Part shown: positions 34,029 to 46,256 of the stretch, in pieces | Position numbering within the stretch: the stretch's first letter is position 1 | Layout: each line of letters starts with the position of its first letter | From: Polytrichum commune | Lineage: Eukaryota > Streptophyta > Polytrichopsida > Polytrichales > Polytrichaceae | Assembly: GCA_950295325.1 (NCBI GenBank) | Contig: OX485804.1 | Location: forward strand, 63,518,533-63,582,532 | Reading direction: 5' to 3' | Length of the DNA: 64,000 nucleotides | Made by a program: the position numbers and the translations under genes | The notes under the pieces: generated by a model | What the model was told of the DNA's origin: nothing | The model's input: the letters and a program-made list of their open reading frames with translations, nothing else | Databases searched by the model: none

Positions 34029-35795
34029 TAACTATCCCTATTGAAGGTGACCAAGACAAAATCTATGTCATCTTAACTTAGCAAGTTAGGACACCCTAAA
34101 ACACGGGACCCCAGAGGAATTCGAGAAGGTTTCACACGAACCCGTGCCCAGGCCAAAGAATCCAGTTGAATGTTCCAAGTTTGGTGAAAGTACGACTAAA
34201 TGACGTAAGTTACCACTAAATGTGAGTGCTGGTGCCTATTAAGTCCTTTTTCCCCCCTGAAAGCCCTGCCCAAAGGCAGACCCAGCTCTCCATCCCACGA
34301 GAGCTTCTCTTTGAATCCGTGCAAAATGCTCAGGCCCTCGCATGAGTTGACATTGGGCACCAAATGACAAGAAGATTTCGGGGTCGAAGATTTTGGTTCC
34401 GTGTTTGTGATTTTGAGGCCCGTTTTGAATCCGCTAGGAGTGGACAACCAACGGCCAAGATTTACGGTGGATTTTTAGGAAGCGCTCATCTCAAGGTTTT
34501 TCGAATAGGTGTACCACTATGTATACACTATAAGATAGATGGTGTGGCTAGGGCCGTGACCCACCCGCCATCGTTTCAACCCCTAAAGGCCGAAGCAAAA
34601 TCGTCTCAAAATCTCTACAACAATTCAGCCCTAGTCGGAGGCTCACTGAACATTTCGTATGGTAGATCAGACGACGATATGGATGGAAGTATTGTCGAGT
34701 TAAGATTGTTCACGCAGCTTTTTTCAGTTGTCCAAGTGTCCTCAACCAGAAGATTGTAATGTGAACATGTATGATGGTATTGTTGAGCAGCGGTGACTGC
34801 ATGGACAACACCTTTGCCTTGGCTTTTAGAGGTTGAGCACTAGGCATGGAAATTGTTTTTTAGAAGGTAGCACGGGGCACTTGTTGCGAGATCATTTATG
34901 TAGGTCAATGATGAATACCTAGTGTGGGTCTCACAAGATCGCATGTATAGTGCATGGCAATAACATCTTATTGTGACCCTTACCCAAAAGCAACCTCTAG
35001 TGTATTCTTGCCTCAATTGAACATGGTTTAAACATGAAAACCTAGGGTTGGTTTTGAATACGATAGAGGACTCTCTATTCCAACACAAAATAACTAGTTT
35101 CCTCTCAAATAATACTACGTGTCATGCTCACATTCGATAAGACCCACTTTCATCCCAAGTGTAAACTATATTCCAACTCAGATTAAGATGAAATTGAGAG
35201 CCTCTATAGTACTTTGCAAATCCACAATTACTATATGTAGCATCAAATAATGACACTAAGATGTGTTGAAATCCATCCTCAATTATCAACGAGCTACATG
35301 CAACAAAATTAAGATAGATAACTAATAACATATATGCCCAAATGCTTTAAAAGGGACGATTATAGGTACCCTGGTTGAGGTATTAAGAGATGGGGTAAGT
35401 AGACACAAAGTGCTCATGTTTTCTAATTATTTTGGGCACACATGGGTACCACAGGTGGATCACTTAGTGCATTTTACAAACGATGTGCAGCATAATAACA
35501 CATGGAGGACTAAATTCATTCGTAATAAAAATTACAAAGGGATTATAAGTACAAAATCCGATTATGAGTAAAGTAGAATCTGATAGATATAGAATTTGGG
35601 CCATTTCTTCTTAGCAGAACCAATATAGGGGTTAAAGTTTAGGATCCTAGGAATTATGTTTATTATGATCTGTTTGTAAGCATGCACTAAGCATGTTGCA
35701 CATTGAATGGACAAAACTTTCATTCGGTGTACGTGGAGAAGTCTTGTGTGGCAAAGTTTCCTCTCTCTTTTGGATTTGGAGACTAAGGTTACATA
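34029..35795. other. Non-coding stretch
   Basis: A 131-codon plus-strand frame (34364-34759) has no recognised domain, no splice context and codon use like the surrounding DNA, so it is left out. Nothing else stands out. Confidence 0.35.
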
Positions 35796-36318
35796 ATGGA
35801 GATCCTGGGGTGTTTGGGAATTTGCAAAAATTGGTGGAGGCTAAAATCTTGTAAGTCAACAATATTTTCTAGACATCCCACTATCGTGTCATTTTGTGGT
35901 CATTTATTTTGTCATTTCAATGATAGGTACCTAGACCTAGTTGTTTTGCTCCACTTGATGGACGAAAACTCATGCAAGGTGTTCATTTCAAAAATTGGTG
36001 GCATGAATGGGCAGGAGTGTGCATATGATTTTCATGAGTTGGTGGATACAAACAACCCTTTGAACCATACATTTGATGTAGAGTGTATGAAGGATGGGTT
36101 AGCATTAAAAAAAACATAATAAGATGGTAAATGTATAGGAAGTTCTTCATAAGCTTCAACCTGGAGAGGAGCGATGTAATATGGGTGACCATACATTGAT
36201 ATCTTTGAATGTTGAGGTAATAACCGCAATGCAAGAGGGATTGCAAGAAGCCCATAGGTTGTACCAACCTCTTAACATGCTGCCAAGCCCTCAATGCCTA
36301 CCCAAAAAGAAAGTATAG
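35796..36318 (+). pseudogene. Broken coding-like relic of unknown family
   Basis: Two adjoining coding-like pieces sit in different frames. The first encodes FHELVDTNNPLNHTFDVE; the second encodes HKLQPGEERCNMGDHTL and NVEVITAMQEGLQEAHRLYQ. The even amino-acid composition is unlike random AT-rich DNA. I do not recognise the family and cannot say whether it is a host gene or an element remnant. Confidence 0.3.
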
Positions 36319-38509
36319 TATGAGAAGTTGTGGATAGTTGAAAGTTCTAACCCAAAGAGTTTCACTTACTCACTCAGTGCCATGCTGGTGGTAGGAGAGG
36401 ATGGAGACTCGAAGGCATTGCAAGGTTGGTTGCAGGTGAAGGCATTTATTACATTAAATTGAAAAGCTAAGTATAAATACACGAGTCTATTATTTAGCAT
36501 GCCATTAGTACGTATACCATTTTTTTTCCTTCATAAACTTTTCGTATATAAGGGGTTTGATTTCATAGTGACCCATGCACGTCATTTAGGTTTCCAATGA
36601 ACAATCCACGCTATGGGCATTCACTCTCCTTGGACTGTATTCCCATCTACTCCAAACAAAAGTCTAAAATAGTCACATTCTTGGGGCTATGTGACTAGCT
36701 ATTACCTTCACCGTTTCAATCTTCCTAGGGTCAATTTTAATTTCCTCCTTGCTCACAACATACATCCTAAATACAGCAATTATTATTTAGCAAATTGGCA
36801 CTTTTACAAATTTGCGCAAAAACTTTTTTTTTTGAAAATATTTGATGGACGTTTCTTACGTGCTTCATTATGGTCTCTCAATGTTTTTGACAATACCTAG
36901 ACATTGTATAAATATACCAAGCAATTCATAACTCCTTGAAAACTAGATGCTATTGCACTGTATAACTCTGAATAGTAACAGGGGCTAATTGGGATAATTA
37001 GTGTAGATGTGGAAGACCTAATTCAAATTGGAGTGACTTAGAATCGATATATAAGAGAAAATCATATTGGAAGCTAACAAATAATCAGATTGTTGGTTTT
37101 ATCCCGCATCATGGGATAGAGGCATTGTGAGATTATATTTGAGTGATGATAGGGCCCGGGTAATGCATGTCTGAACTTAATGGATAAGATGTGGTGAAGC
37201 TCAGTGAAGTTTCCAATTTAATATGAAAAGAGCTAGTAATAAAAACTTATTACTTTAAAAAATCTAAGATAGAGCCCCTCGTGACAAAGCCACATTCCCT
37301 CATTAACCCCTAACTTCCCAAACCCAACTTCCCTCAAATATACCCAAAAAATGTGACTTCAATGTCAATGACCGTAGTTGAAGATCTAAAGAATTTTTGA
37401 CAAATCCAACTATATATATGTTTGCAAACTAGAGGTAACTACTCAAAATCCAAATTTTAAGCATTAAAGTTTTGTTATGTAGGAGATTTAATTAGGAATG
37501 TGAATAGTGGTCTTGAAGGGCAGCAATTGCAAACTTGAATTGGGGTTTGTTTTTTTATTGAACCTCCACTCAAATCATCTCCAAATGACAAAATGTTACC
37601 CTCATTCAAAAGAGGGAAATATACCTACTCAAACCAACGCACAAATCTTGAAACCAATATTTTGTGATTGTATCGGAAGCTTTGCAATTTGAGGCAGCAA
37701 TGCTACAACTATGCACCTTCCACATGGGTTTACACCCATCAACACATGTCCAACTAAAAAATCCAACAGTTGATGTTTAGGATATGTTGCGTTTGGGTGT
37801 CATGCAAAATTTTAGATCTATCGGGAATCATTTGCACATAAGGATGAACAAAAATACATGTTTAAGATACGCTGCCCCTAAACCACAGAGGTGACAAATG
37901 TCAAGCAGGCATTGGTGAACCAGTTCCACTATAAACCAATTGAGAGAACACTATAATAGTCGAATTAATCCAAAGATAGACAACTTTGTTGAATCAGAAT
38001 TATCCACGTGGAAAAACGTAATAGACTCGAACATGAACGAGAAGAGTAGTTGAAACAGTCCACAAACCATCTGAACTAGTGTCGAGAGGGTTAGAGCGAA
38101 TTATTCACGACAAGATTATGATCTCATTAGGGGACATAGTAGGTTATGGTTCGCACTAAGGTGATAATAATAAGGTTGCCCCCATAAGAGCAAGCCTAGG
38201 TCCAAGATGACCCTAAACTACCAGGTGATAGTGGAGAGGTACCCATTTCGAAATGGAGTGCTTGGCATTTTAATTCCTGCCATGAAATCTTCTCTTTACT
38301 TGATGAAAAAAACGAGCTAGGCAAGTAGGAAGCCAAAAGTCCACCCACTGCAAGGTAGGCAGTAAACCCCACCCCTCACCAAGAAGATTCTTGAACAAGG
38401 TAAGACCAATGGACTCAAATTCATGTCAAATTGCCCAACGTTGGTTATTTATTTATTTATTTATTTTGAGCAAGCCCAAGAGTCGCATACCCCAAAGACA
38501 ACCAATGAC
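36319..38509. other. Repeat-rich intergenic stretch
   Basis: AT-rich, with a half copy of MITE family D near 36.95 kb and (TTTA)n at about 38446-38465. The segment from about 38465 (AAGAGTCGCATACCCC) is shared with 43.8 kb just before repeat R4. No gene seen. Confidence 0.4.
36945..37005. mobile_element. Half copy of MITE family D
   Basis: Contains TATAACTCTGAATAGTAAC and ends GGGATAATTAGTGTA, matching the right arm of the copies at 41.9 and 42.3 kb. The left arm was not found. Confidence 0.5.
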
Positions 38510-38730
38510 ATGGGGAGAACTGGCTGCTAGTTACAAATGAAGTGATTGAGTTTGAGAAATAACCGGGTGACTTGCCCATCATGTTAAGGGAATCTATGGA
38601 ATATACCCCAATTCAATAAAGAAACCCGAAATATGTTTACATGTAACGATTAACCAGTTGGACTTGGGAAAACACTAGGATCTTAACTAATTACGCCCAA
38701 AAACCTTCCCGGATACTCACGGCAACCCCC
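38510..38730 (+). repeat. AACCGGTT-type element, copy R3
   Basis: Begins GGGGAGAACTGGCTGCTAGT and continues through TGAGTTTGAGAAATAACC, AATATACCCCAATT and GGACTTGGGAAAACACTAGG. The same order occurs in R4 (43.9 kb) and, inverted, in R1 and R2. Confidence 0.7.
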
Positions 38731-39029
38731 TTAAAGAAAAAAAGTGATTTCGAATTCATTTGGGAAGGCCATCACTGGATATGGCCCCGCTATACAATTC
38801 TAAACCCTGCATATGACTTGTCACCATGGCACCACATCCAATGGGAGAGTGACACCTAGGGTCTAACACTTTCACATGGTTTATGTTTGAATTAAAAACT
38901 TTAATCGCAGGCAACCTTGTCGCCATACGGTGGCATTATGGCACCTCTAACCCTATTATAAGGTACAAAAATTTACCTTGTAATAGGGTTAATGTAATGG
39001 AAAATGTTGAATGATCAATGTTGGTGCCC

Positions 39030-39345
39030 TAGACTAGGAGTAGAGTAGAGTAGAGGCACCCATAACTGATCACCTAAGAGATTTTGTGCTAGATTTGAAG
39101 AAGTATAAGGTGGTGCAATTTTTTCTTGAGTAGGAAGATATAAATTAGGAGGATTGCAAGTTTTTTGATAATTTTATTCCTTATATTGAAATTAGTGAGA
39201 ATTTTTGAAGCCAAAAGTTGACCCAAACATAGTACCAATGTCTAGAGTTTGCCATAACTGCTCATTCCTCCTCACTTTAGCACTCAAAACCAGGACATGT
39301 GTCATGGCACTGTTGGTTCTGGTCAAATCGAAATTCAATTTTAGC
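39030..39345 (+). repeat. Dispersed repeat S, uninterrupted copy
   Basis: Runs from about CCCTAGACTAGGAGTAG through AAGAAGTATAAGGTGGTGC, TTATATTGAAATTA, TTTAGCACTCAAAACCAGG and TGTGTCATGGCACT. It matches, block by block, the two halves at 61820-61908 and 63419-63700. A short left-end copy lies near 42580. No coding region. Class unknown. Confidence 0.75.
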
Positions 39346-39770
39346 CTAATCAAGGCTCATTATCATACTGATTGAAATTTTGGGACAGTGAAATTAAGGT
39401 AACTCAACTAGAGAGATTAACTTGAAATTTGTGCAAAAATTTTGGAGATGGAGTAGAGGAAATGATGAAAACTGCAAGTTGTTCCGTAATTCTATTTCCT
39501 GCAAATAGAGTTACATTTTCTCAAATAGGCAAGTAAGTCAGATCCCCTACTTGTACAATAGAGTTTCCCTAATTTTAAGTATCAAAATATCCTACTTTGC
39601 ATACGAAAAATGATTTGCATACTTCGTCAAACTACCTAGAAAAAAAATGAACATCAATGCTTTTATACAATTGACATGCAATATTCGTTCACCAATCTCT
39701 ACCCATAACCGCAATTGCTTATACTATGGTCAAATTTTATATATTTGTCTACGCACTCAATTATGGATAC

Positions 39771-40153
39771 TACACTAAATATTGTATTTTATGTCATATG
39801 GTATTTTATGTCACTATGGTAACTTCTAAAGACACTTCTTATGAGTAAGTTTACAAATATTGTCAACCTAAAGTTACTTTTAGTTCATCCACTTTTGGTA
39901 TATTTTGCATCCTAACATTTATGTTATGAAATATTCTCATGGATGATAAAAAGTTGGGTGAAAAAACACTTAGTAAGTGATAATAATTACAACATTGTAA
40001 ACCTATAATGCCCAACCTTTTTTTCTTTTACAAGGAATGACATATAATGTTAGATTGACAATTAGTGTTGGTGACACAACACGGAAGGTTTACAGTTAGT
40101 ATTGAGCAAGCCAATATAGAATTGGTGACACTAAATACAATATTCAGCGTGGT
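39771..40153. mobile_element. MITE family C, fuller copy
   Basis: About 383 bp from TACACTAAATATTGTATTT to ACTAAATACAATATTCAGCG and GTGGTA. The inverted ends share about 20 bases. The interior matches the inverted copy in GGT intron 3. Confidence 0.75.
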
Positions 40154-41904
40154 ATCTTCTCATACTACATGCGGTAATCTTGTTATGTAAAGAAAAACAT
40201 CACGAGACGCCATGATTTGTTTTCAGTTCGTTTCACATGTAATTAGGGGCGTCGCCATGCCTAGGCACCTGAAAGCCTAGGTCATATACAAAAAATAATA
40301 TTTTTCTTGAAAAGATACGCATTGGATAAGATTCGATTTCCCAAGCAGGCCTACCCTGAAAACCAAGGTTGGCAAGGCCACATGATATAATCTCCAAAAA
40401 AGACAAGTCCAATATTTTGCGGGATATCCAAGTTGAAAGTTGCAACTAAATGACAAGGTGTGTCTACAACTTAATGACCTTGCATGTTGCACCTACCATT
40501 ATCGGGTATTAGAAAATTGGGTGTCTTTTAACCCCTAAAGGACCACGTGTAGAGCGAAATAGAATTTACAACAGTTTTCATGTTTTCAATAGGGGACATT
40601 AAGGTGGGTGTTAGTTTAGGATTTTTCATTTTTTTCTTCCCAAATCATCCTTATGGATTGATTGAAGTAGTATTGAGGGCATTGGTATTTAATTCTTGTA
40701 TTATGAGTGTGTTTTGATTATTGAGATTAGGCCGTGAAATCCCAATGATGGAATAATGCAGGAGGTGTCCGACTCTCATTTTTGGTTGGTGTTGCCTTCT
40801 TCGTGGTTGTATTGTTATTCTGGAGGTGACCGTTTTTTCCTTCTAGACCTCTGCATGTGTGTAGAGCCCATCTGCAGGAGAAAATTTTACTTTTGGAGTT
40901 TATTTACAATGGTTCCCTAAGCTTGCTTTGGGTACATGTCAAATATGGGTTGCTTTAAATAATGTATTTCATAAAATACACATTTCCCAAGTACTCAAAT
41001 TTGAACAGTAGATTTCAAATGATGACATCGAAGTTTTGGTCATTTACTTGCCTTGACACAAAAACACCTCCAAAATGTCCAAAACCTGGATGTCATCATT
41101 TTTTGACAGGTAAATTTTCTTTTTGACTATTATATAGTTTTATTTTTGGCCAAAAGATAAAACTTTGCAAGACTGACCCTTGAATGTTTATAAAACCATT
41201 ATTTGAATTTGAACCAAATTTTGTGGACCAAATCCAAAATGATTCAAAAGCCAAATACGGCCTTATGATCCTTTAGGGGTATTAATTTAGACTCGAATCC
41301 ACACTTTGGTCTAAATTGGCCCTTTTTTACGTTTCAAACTTTTGTGTGATGATAGTTGCTGTGTGTGGCCTCTATTGACTCAAAACTTTAGTAATCAAGT
41401 CTAATAACTATCGTTTTTAAGCCACAACTGTGCTTAAAATTGTTCGCAACTAGTGAACACAACATGTCTCCATGGTTGAATACAATGGAGCAAAAGTTTT
41501 CTTCATCTTAAATACAGATTTCAATGTCCAAACGTCATTTCTCAAAAAACATAGCTTTATGCAAGTTTTCACTCACAACATCATGCGACAAATAAGTTAC
41601 TTGCACCTTACAATGTCTTTGATTTGATATGAAAGGCGTTAGAACATCAAAAAACGTAAAAAAAATGCATATCAGTCTATAAATGTCTAGAACTTGACAC
41701 ATAAACCATAATCATCCTAACGTATACCACATACAAAATTTACTCACGAATTTATGTGTTAGTTTTTTTTTTAAAACAAGAAAATTAACGTTTTTCTTGT
41801 GCAACATTCGCAAATAGTCATTGGAAAAATGCATGCTAAGGGGTTAATATTTAAAAAGTGTCCCCTTATATGTTGGTTGTTGATTCATCCCAAACTAGAC
41901 TCAC
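40154..41904. other. AT-rich intergenic stretch
   Basis: No gene or clear element boundary recognised. Short minus-strand frames at 40.2-40.5 kb have no family. Confidence 0.4.
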
Positions 41905-42130
41905 TACACTGATTATCCCAATTGGTGTTTGTTATTATTTGGAGTTCTGCAATGCTATAGTTATTTAATGAGAATGTAATATTTTACCAAGAAAAGTCAT
42001 TAATGTTTTAGAGTGTCTGAACAACTCAGTTTTGATTAGAAAAAAAATTGAAATCATGAGTAAGATGTTATTTTGTATTGAGTAGCTCCAAATAATAACA
42101 CACACTAATTGGGATAATCAACATAGAGTA
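41905..42130. mobile_element. MITE family D, long copy
   Basis: Starts TACACTGATTATCCCAATTG and ends in AATTGGGATAATCAACATAG followed by AGTA. The inner arms include TATTTGGAGTTCTGCAATGC and CTCCAAATAATAACACACAC. About 226 bp. The subterminal CAATGCTATA and ATATTTTACCA segments are shared with family A. Confidence 0.8.
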
Positions 42131-42322
42131 ATTCAAGGTCTTTGCCCTTACTTATGAATTATTTTGTCTAGAATTAACAATGCTTGGTCTCTACAATTAA
42201 CATCTTCACCTTCCCCTGCCCTAGTTTGCCCTCCGCCTCAGTAGGTGTTGTGAACATTGCATAGGGCCTTAGACCATCCATATGCAATTCTCCATACAAT
42301 AAGTCATCATGGAGGAAAAATG

Positions 42323-42437
42323 TACACTGGGTATCCCAATTAGTGCGTGTTAACATTAAATATTTCATCCTCATTATATAATGATAGCTTTGTGTAACTC
42401 CGAATAGTAACACACACTAATTGGAATAATCAATGTA
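42323..42437. mobile_element. MITE family D, short copy
   Basis: 115 bp from TACACTGGGTATCCCAATTA to TAATTGGAATAATCAATGTA, with AACTCCGAATAGTAACACAC inside. It appears to be an internally deleted relative of the 41.9-kb copy. Confidence 0.75.
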
Positions 42438-43914
42438 GTATTTTGTTTAAACCATTTTGTAGGTTAAAGTACCTACAAAAGTGGGATATTTTCTCACTTG
42501 TCAATGCATGCTTTCTCACACTATGAATATATACTCATCATTGGTGAGGTAAAAAAACCCAAAAATTATGAATGACCACTACCGGTGCACTAGACTAGGG
42601 GTAGAATGATTCTTGTGTGGACCCAAAAAAACTAATTTACAAAGTGATGGCTTGAAAAAGATGCAATACTTGACTGGATAAGTGTTGTTAACTTCTATCA
42701 AATTTGAATGTCCATGACAAAATTTATCTCGGTCCTGGTCACGACACATGGAAGTGGTGGTTGCTCTTCAAGGCTTCTTCATGAGAAGCACGGGAATTGT
42801 CTCGATCGTGGAATAATGGAATGAAGGACACTCTATAATAAATAATGGCCATTGGTGATGATGGAATGACCGTGGCCTTCATCACCATGCTCATGATGCA
42901 ACTTGACCTCGCCATTTACTTACACAAGCACTTAGCCCATGGGGTGAAGTTAATGCATAATTTTGTGGCAAGTAGGTACATATCAATGTTGGATCGGTAT
43001 TCATTGACAGAATGTATGGTATGGTATCAAAAATCAACAGTTTTAATGGGATAAAAAACCTATCCATGGGTATCAAATTTGTCATAGGTCTAGTCATTTA
43101 TGGATATTTGGTGAGAATCTTTGTATATGCGAGTGTTAATTTGGATCAATATCGGCCTAATTCATATTGATATTAGAGTGATTTTGCCTAGGTATGAAGG
43201 TTCTTGCATGATTTATAGACATGGATGATATTGAAAACGAAATTATTATGAAATACCCATAACCTATTGGTATCAAAAATTGTAGATTCTTTGTTTTATA
43301 TATCTAGGTGGGATACAAGAAAAAACTATACTAGATCAACATTGGAACATACTTACATTGGCTAATGACAGGGGTGGAAAATTGATTTGTCGTTGGAGCT
43401 TGAGCTCTGATTGAGATTACCCATATTGTGGCTAAACTACCAGCATACGAGTCTTGCACAATTTGTCCTACACCAATGGAAAATTGTCTCACATCACCAA
43501 CATATGTGTGAATCTACCACACTAAGTAGACTTGCAAATTTCTTTCACCGATACAAGGTGATTGCTCATGAATTGCAGTACTCATACGTTGGTAGTGTTT
43601 CTTAGCATATTTTTGCAGGATTGGGGAATTGGACATTTCATTGCCTTGTGGTTTGGACATTGTAAGTTGGATTATGTCATTTCAAAATTGGATTTGGAAG
43701 CAATAATCTAACCATGTATTTGTTCTATGGATAAATAATAAGAATAAAACTATGAGTATTAATAAATAATAATAATTTTATGTATTATTCATGAAGAAAA
43801 ACTAACCGAACCACACCCGGAGTCGCATACCTCATGTTAAAAAGGGCACACATGGTTCCGGAACCCAAGATGGTTTTATGCAGGTTACCTACAGCCTATA
43901 TTCTACGGCTGGGC
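42438..43914. other. Intergenic stretch
   Basis: The left end of repeat S is echoed near 42580-42610 (GCACTAGACTAGGGGTAG). Otherwise no gene was recognised. AT-rich. Confidence 0.4.
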
Positions 43915-44135
43915 AATCAACGGGGAGAACTAACTGCAAGTTACAGATGAACCGGTTGAGCTTGAGAAATAACCAGTTGAAATTCATCGAGACTCCGGGA
44001 AAATCACCCATTATTTTAGAGGAATTTAGAGAATATACCTCAAATTAAGAAAGAAAAACTGGACGATGTCAACATGTAAACCGGTTGGACTTGGAAACTC
44101 TAGGATCTCGACCGTTTCGAGTTATTTGTAAAACT
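43915..44135 (+). repeat. AACCGGTT-type element, copy R4
   Basis: Contains GGGGAGAACTAACTGCAAGT, GAACCGGTTGAGCTTGAG, GAATATACCTCAAATTAAG and AACCGGTTGGACTTGG, in the order seen in R3. It is preceded by GGAGTCGCATACC, as R3 is, so the repeat may extend further left. Confidence 0.7.
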
Positions 44136-45654
44136 CTCTCAAGGAGGGACGAAACCCTAGGTTTCATCCTCCTTTGAGAAAACTTTCTATTAAGAGCTCG
44201 TTAACTCGTCGTTGCTATCGGAGTCCAATTAAAAAGTTGGGCGAAAAAAAGGTTTGGGGACCCTCTCTCCACCTCTCAAACTTTGAAAGAATTTTAGAAT
44301 CTACAATAGGGTTATGTGCATGGATGGAACCCGCCGCTGTCCTAAATCTCAGGATCAGCCTATGCAAGGCTAGCTTGGCCCACCCATCCTAACAAGATAA
44401 CCTAGAAAACTGGTTTTTAACAGCCCGACACCACTCTTTGTGCATGATACGTTAAGCATTAAGAAAACTTGGGCGAATTTGTGTTAATTCTCAATAAACT
44501 CCGGGTTTGGGACTAAACCCATGGTTTTTCGTATGCGTCACTTTACCGAAGACCTCTAATGTCTAAAAAGCTCCCCTGGGCATTGGGGCGGGGGCCATTG
44601 AATACAAAGAAACTTGGTAATCCGCCAAACTTAAGTTTATATGCTAGCTAGCTTTATTGGTTCAAAACTCCAGAACGCCAAACAGGCCAGGACAAGTACA
44701 TACTACATTACCTCCTCTAGTCGGCTCCCTGCACACCCGTCAGAGCCCGTCCCTCATACTATTATTTCAATGCGCGCAACGGAATCTAGAAAATGTTCCT
44801 TCATTACGTAGATTTCACGACCCAACGGCTCCGAAGGCGCGGCCCCCGCTATAGGACCGTTGTCTGAAGGACACCGGAATGTTTTAAACCCTCTGCCCGC
44901 GAGCTCAGCTTTTTTAAACATCCCCTGCCCGTCCTATCATACCTTGGGCATACCCGCCTGCCGCCTGCCCGCAGCCTGGTGACAAAAAACTCGTGAAGCC
45001 CTATAATGTACACGATGCCAGCATATGACTATCTACAGGAGCGTTGATTTAATAGTTACGAAATCTACGTGGACCGTAGATAGAAGGGTCAGTTATACAG
45101 CCACATCTACCAGAATGTGGGTGAAAATATGTAATGTACAGGGTGAGAACACAATCTCTTGCCTCGAATAATCATGGATACGTTGATATGAGTTGGATGG
45201 TCTATCGGATGGGTAGATATTGGGGTCGGGAATGAATGTACGTGAGGTGATGAAAGTGGATAAAATCTGCATTATAATATAGATTTTGGGTCAGGCCTCT
45301 GCGTGTGCTCGCCGTTCCGTTTGAGCTTCCGGTGCGGGGAGATTGAGGCGAGACGATGATGGTGGGGGATGGCAATGCTGGTGTGTGGGAGGCACAATTT
45401 CGAGGCGGGGCAATGGGGAGTGGTGTCAGATTGTGCAGGCGGATCGATGGCAGGAGTTGAGTGCTGAAACGGTCACAGAGTTTGGCGTATTGGGAGGAGA
45501 GGAGTGTGAGCGAAGGTTGGGGGAGGTTCATAAGGGTAATAACTTGGAGCGATGGGGAGTGGGAGCATTGGCTGCGAGGTTCTGTTCTGGGAGAGAGCAC
45601 AAATGCAGCGGTGGGTTGGTCATTCCTCACTGTTTGAAGCATCGGCTTTTCAAA
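44136..45654. other. Upstream region of the coiled-coil gene
   Basis: GC content rises from about 44.6 kb. Open frames on both strands at 45.2-45.8 kb (146 and 137 codons) overlap each other, lack any recognised domain and look like products of GC-rich sequence. Confidence 0.35.
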
Positions 45655-46010
45655 TGGAGTGGAGAGGTTTTGTGGTGGAGCTCAATATGGAGTGTGGGGT
45701 GTGAGGAGGTTTGTCCTTGGAAGAGAGAGTTAGGTGTTAGAAAATCCTCAGTGTAATTATCAGTGTGTGTAGAGAGAGAGAGAGAGGGAGAGTGCAAGGG
45801 AACCATTAGCGATGCTTGGAGATTCTTTCTACTTCTTCTTTGAGCTTGCAGCAGATGGGGAGGTTTGGTGGTGGAGCTCAGCATGGAGAATGGGGCGCGA
45901 GTATTTGTCTTGTCGGAGATTTCTAGGGCGAGCGCAATAAGTCGTTATCATTGTGTGAAGCTTGGGGGTTTCGGAATTGGCACCAGATGGAGGGGTTTTG
46001 TGTCTTGATG
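45655..46010. repeat. Imperfect repeated segment in the 5' region of the coiled-coil gene
   Basis: The segment around GGAGAGGTTTTGTGGTGGAG (45661) recurs as GGGGAGGTTTGGTGGTGGAG (about 45857), and a third weaker version GGAGGGGTTTTGTG lies at about 45990. A (GA)n tract lies between at about 45767-45790. The sequence is probably promoter or 5' UTR. Confidence 0.6.
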
Positions 46011-46211
46011 AATGTTGTGTCGGGGGGGTTATGTTGCCCATGGCTAGGTTTTGAAGGAGGGGTGTAATGGAGGCGGTAACGTCATTCTGGAGCTTCGGTT
46101 GAGCTCAATTTGAGAGGGTAACTTATGAGAAGGAGGAGGACTGCGGAGTGGTGGTGTTTGAAGAGAAACATTGAACACCATTAATTGCTTGAGAGAAGCC
46201 ATTACTGCTAA

Positions 46212-46242
46212 TTGTTGCTGTTGTTGTTGTTGTTGTTGTTGT
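46212..46242 (+). repeat. (TTG)n microsatellite in the 5' UTR
   Basis: About ten TTG triplets end 15 bases before the start codon of the coiled-coil gene. On the minus strand they read as a poly-Gln or poly-Asn frame, which is an artefact. Confidence 0.9.
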
Positions 46243-46256
46243 GTTTGGTGTGAGGG

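Noticed and set aside
34364-34759. 131-codon plus-strand frame
   Set aside because: No domain, no splice or promoter context, and composition like neighbouring non-coding DNA.
45202-45756. Frames of 146 (minus) and 137 (plus) codons
   Set aside because: They overlap each other in a GC-rich, internally repeated 5' region and show no domain.
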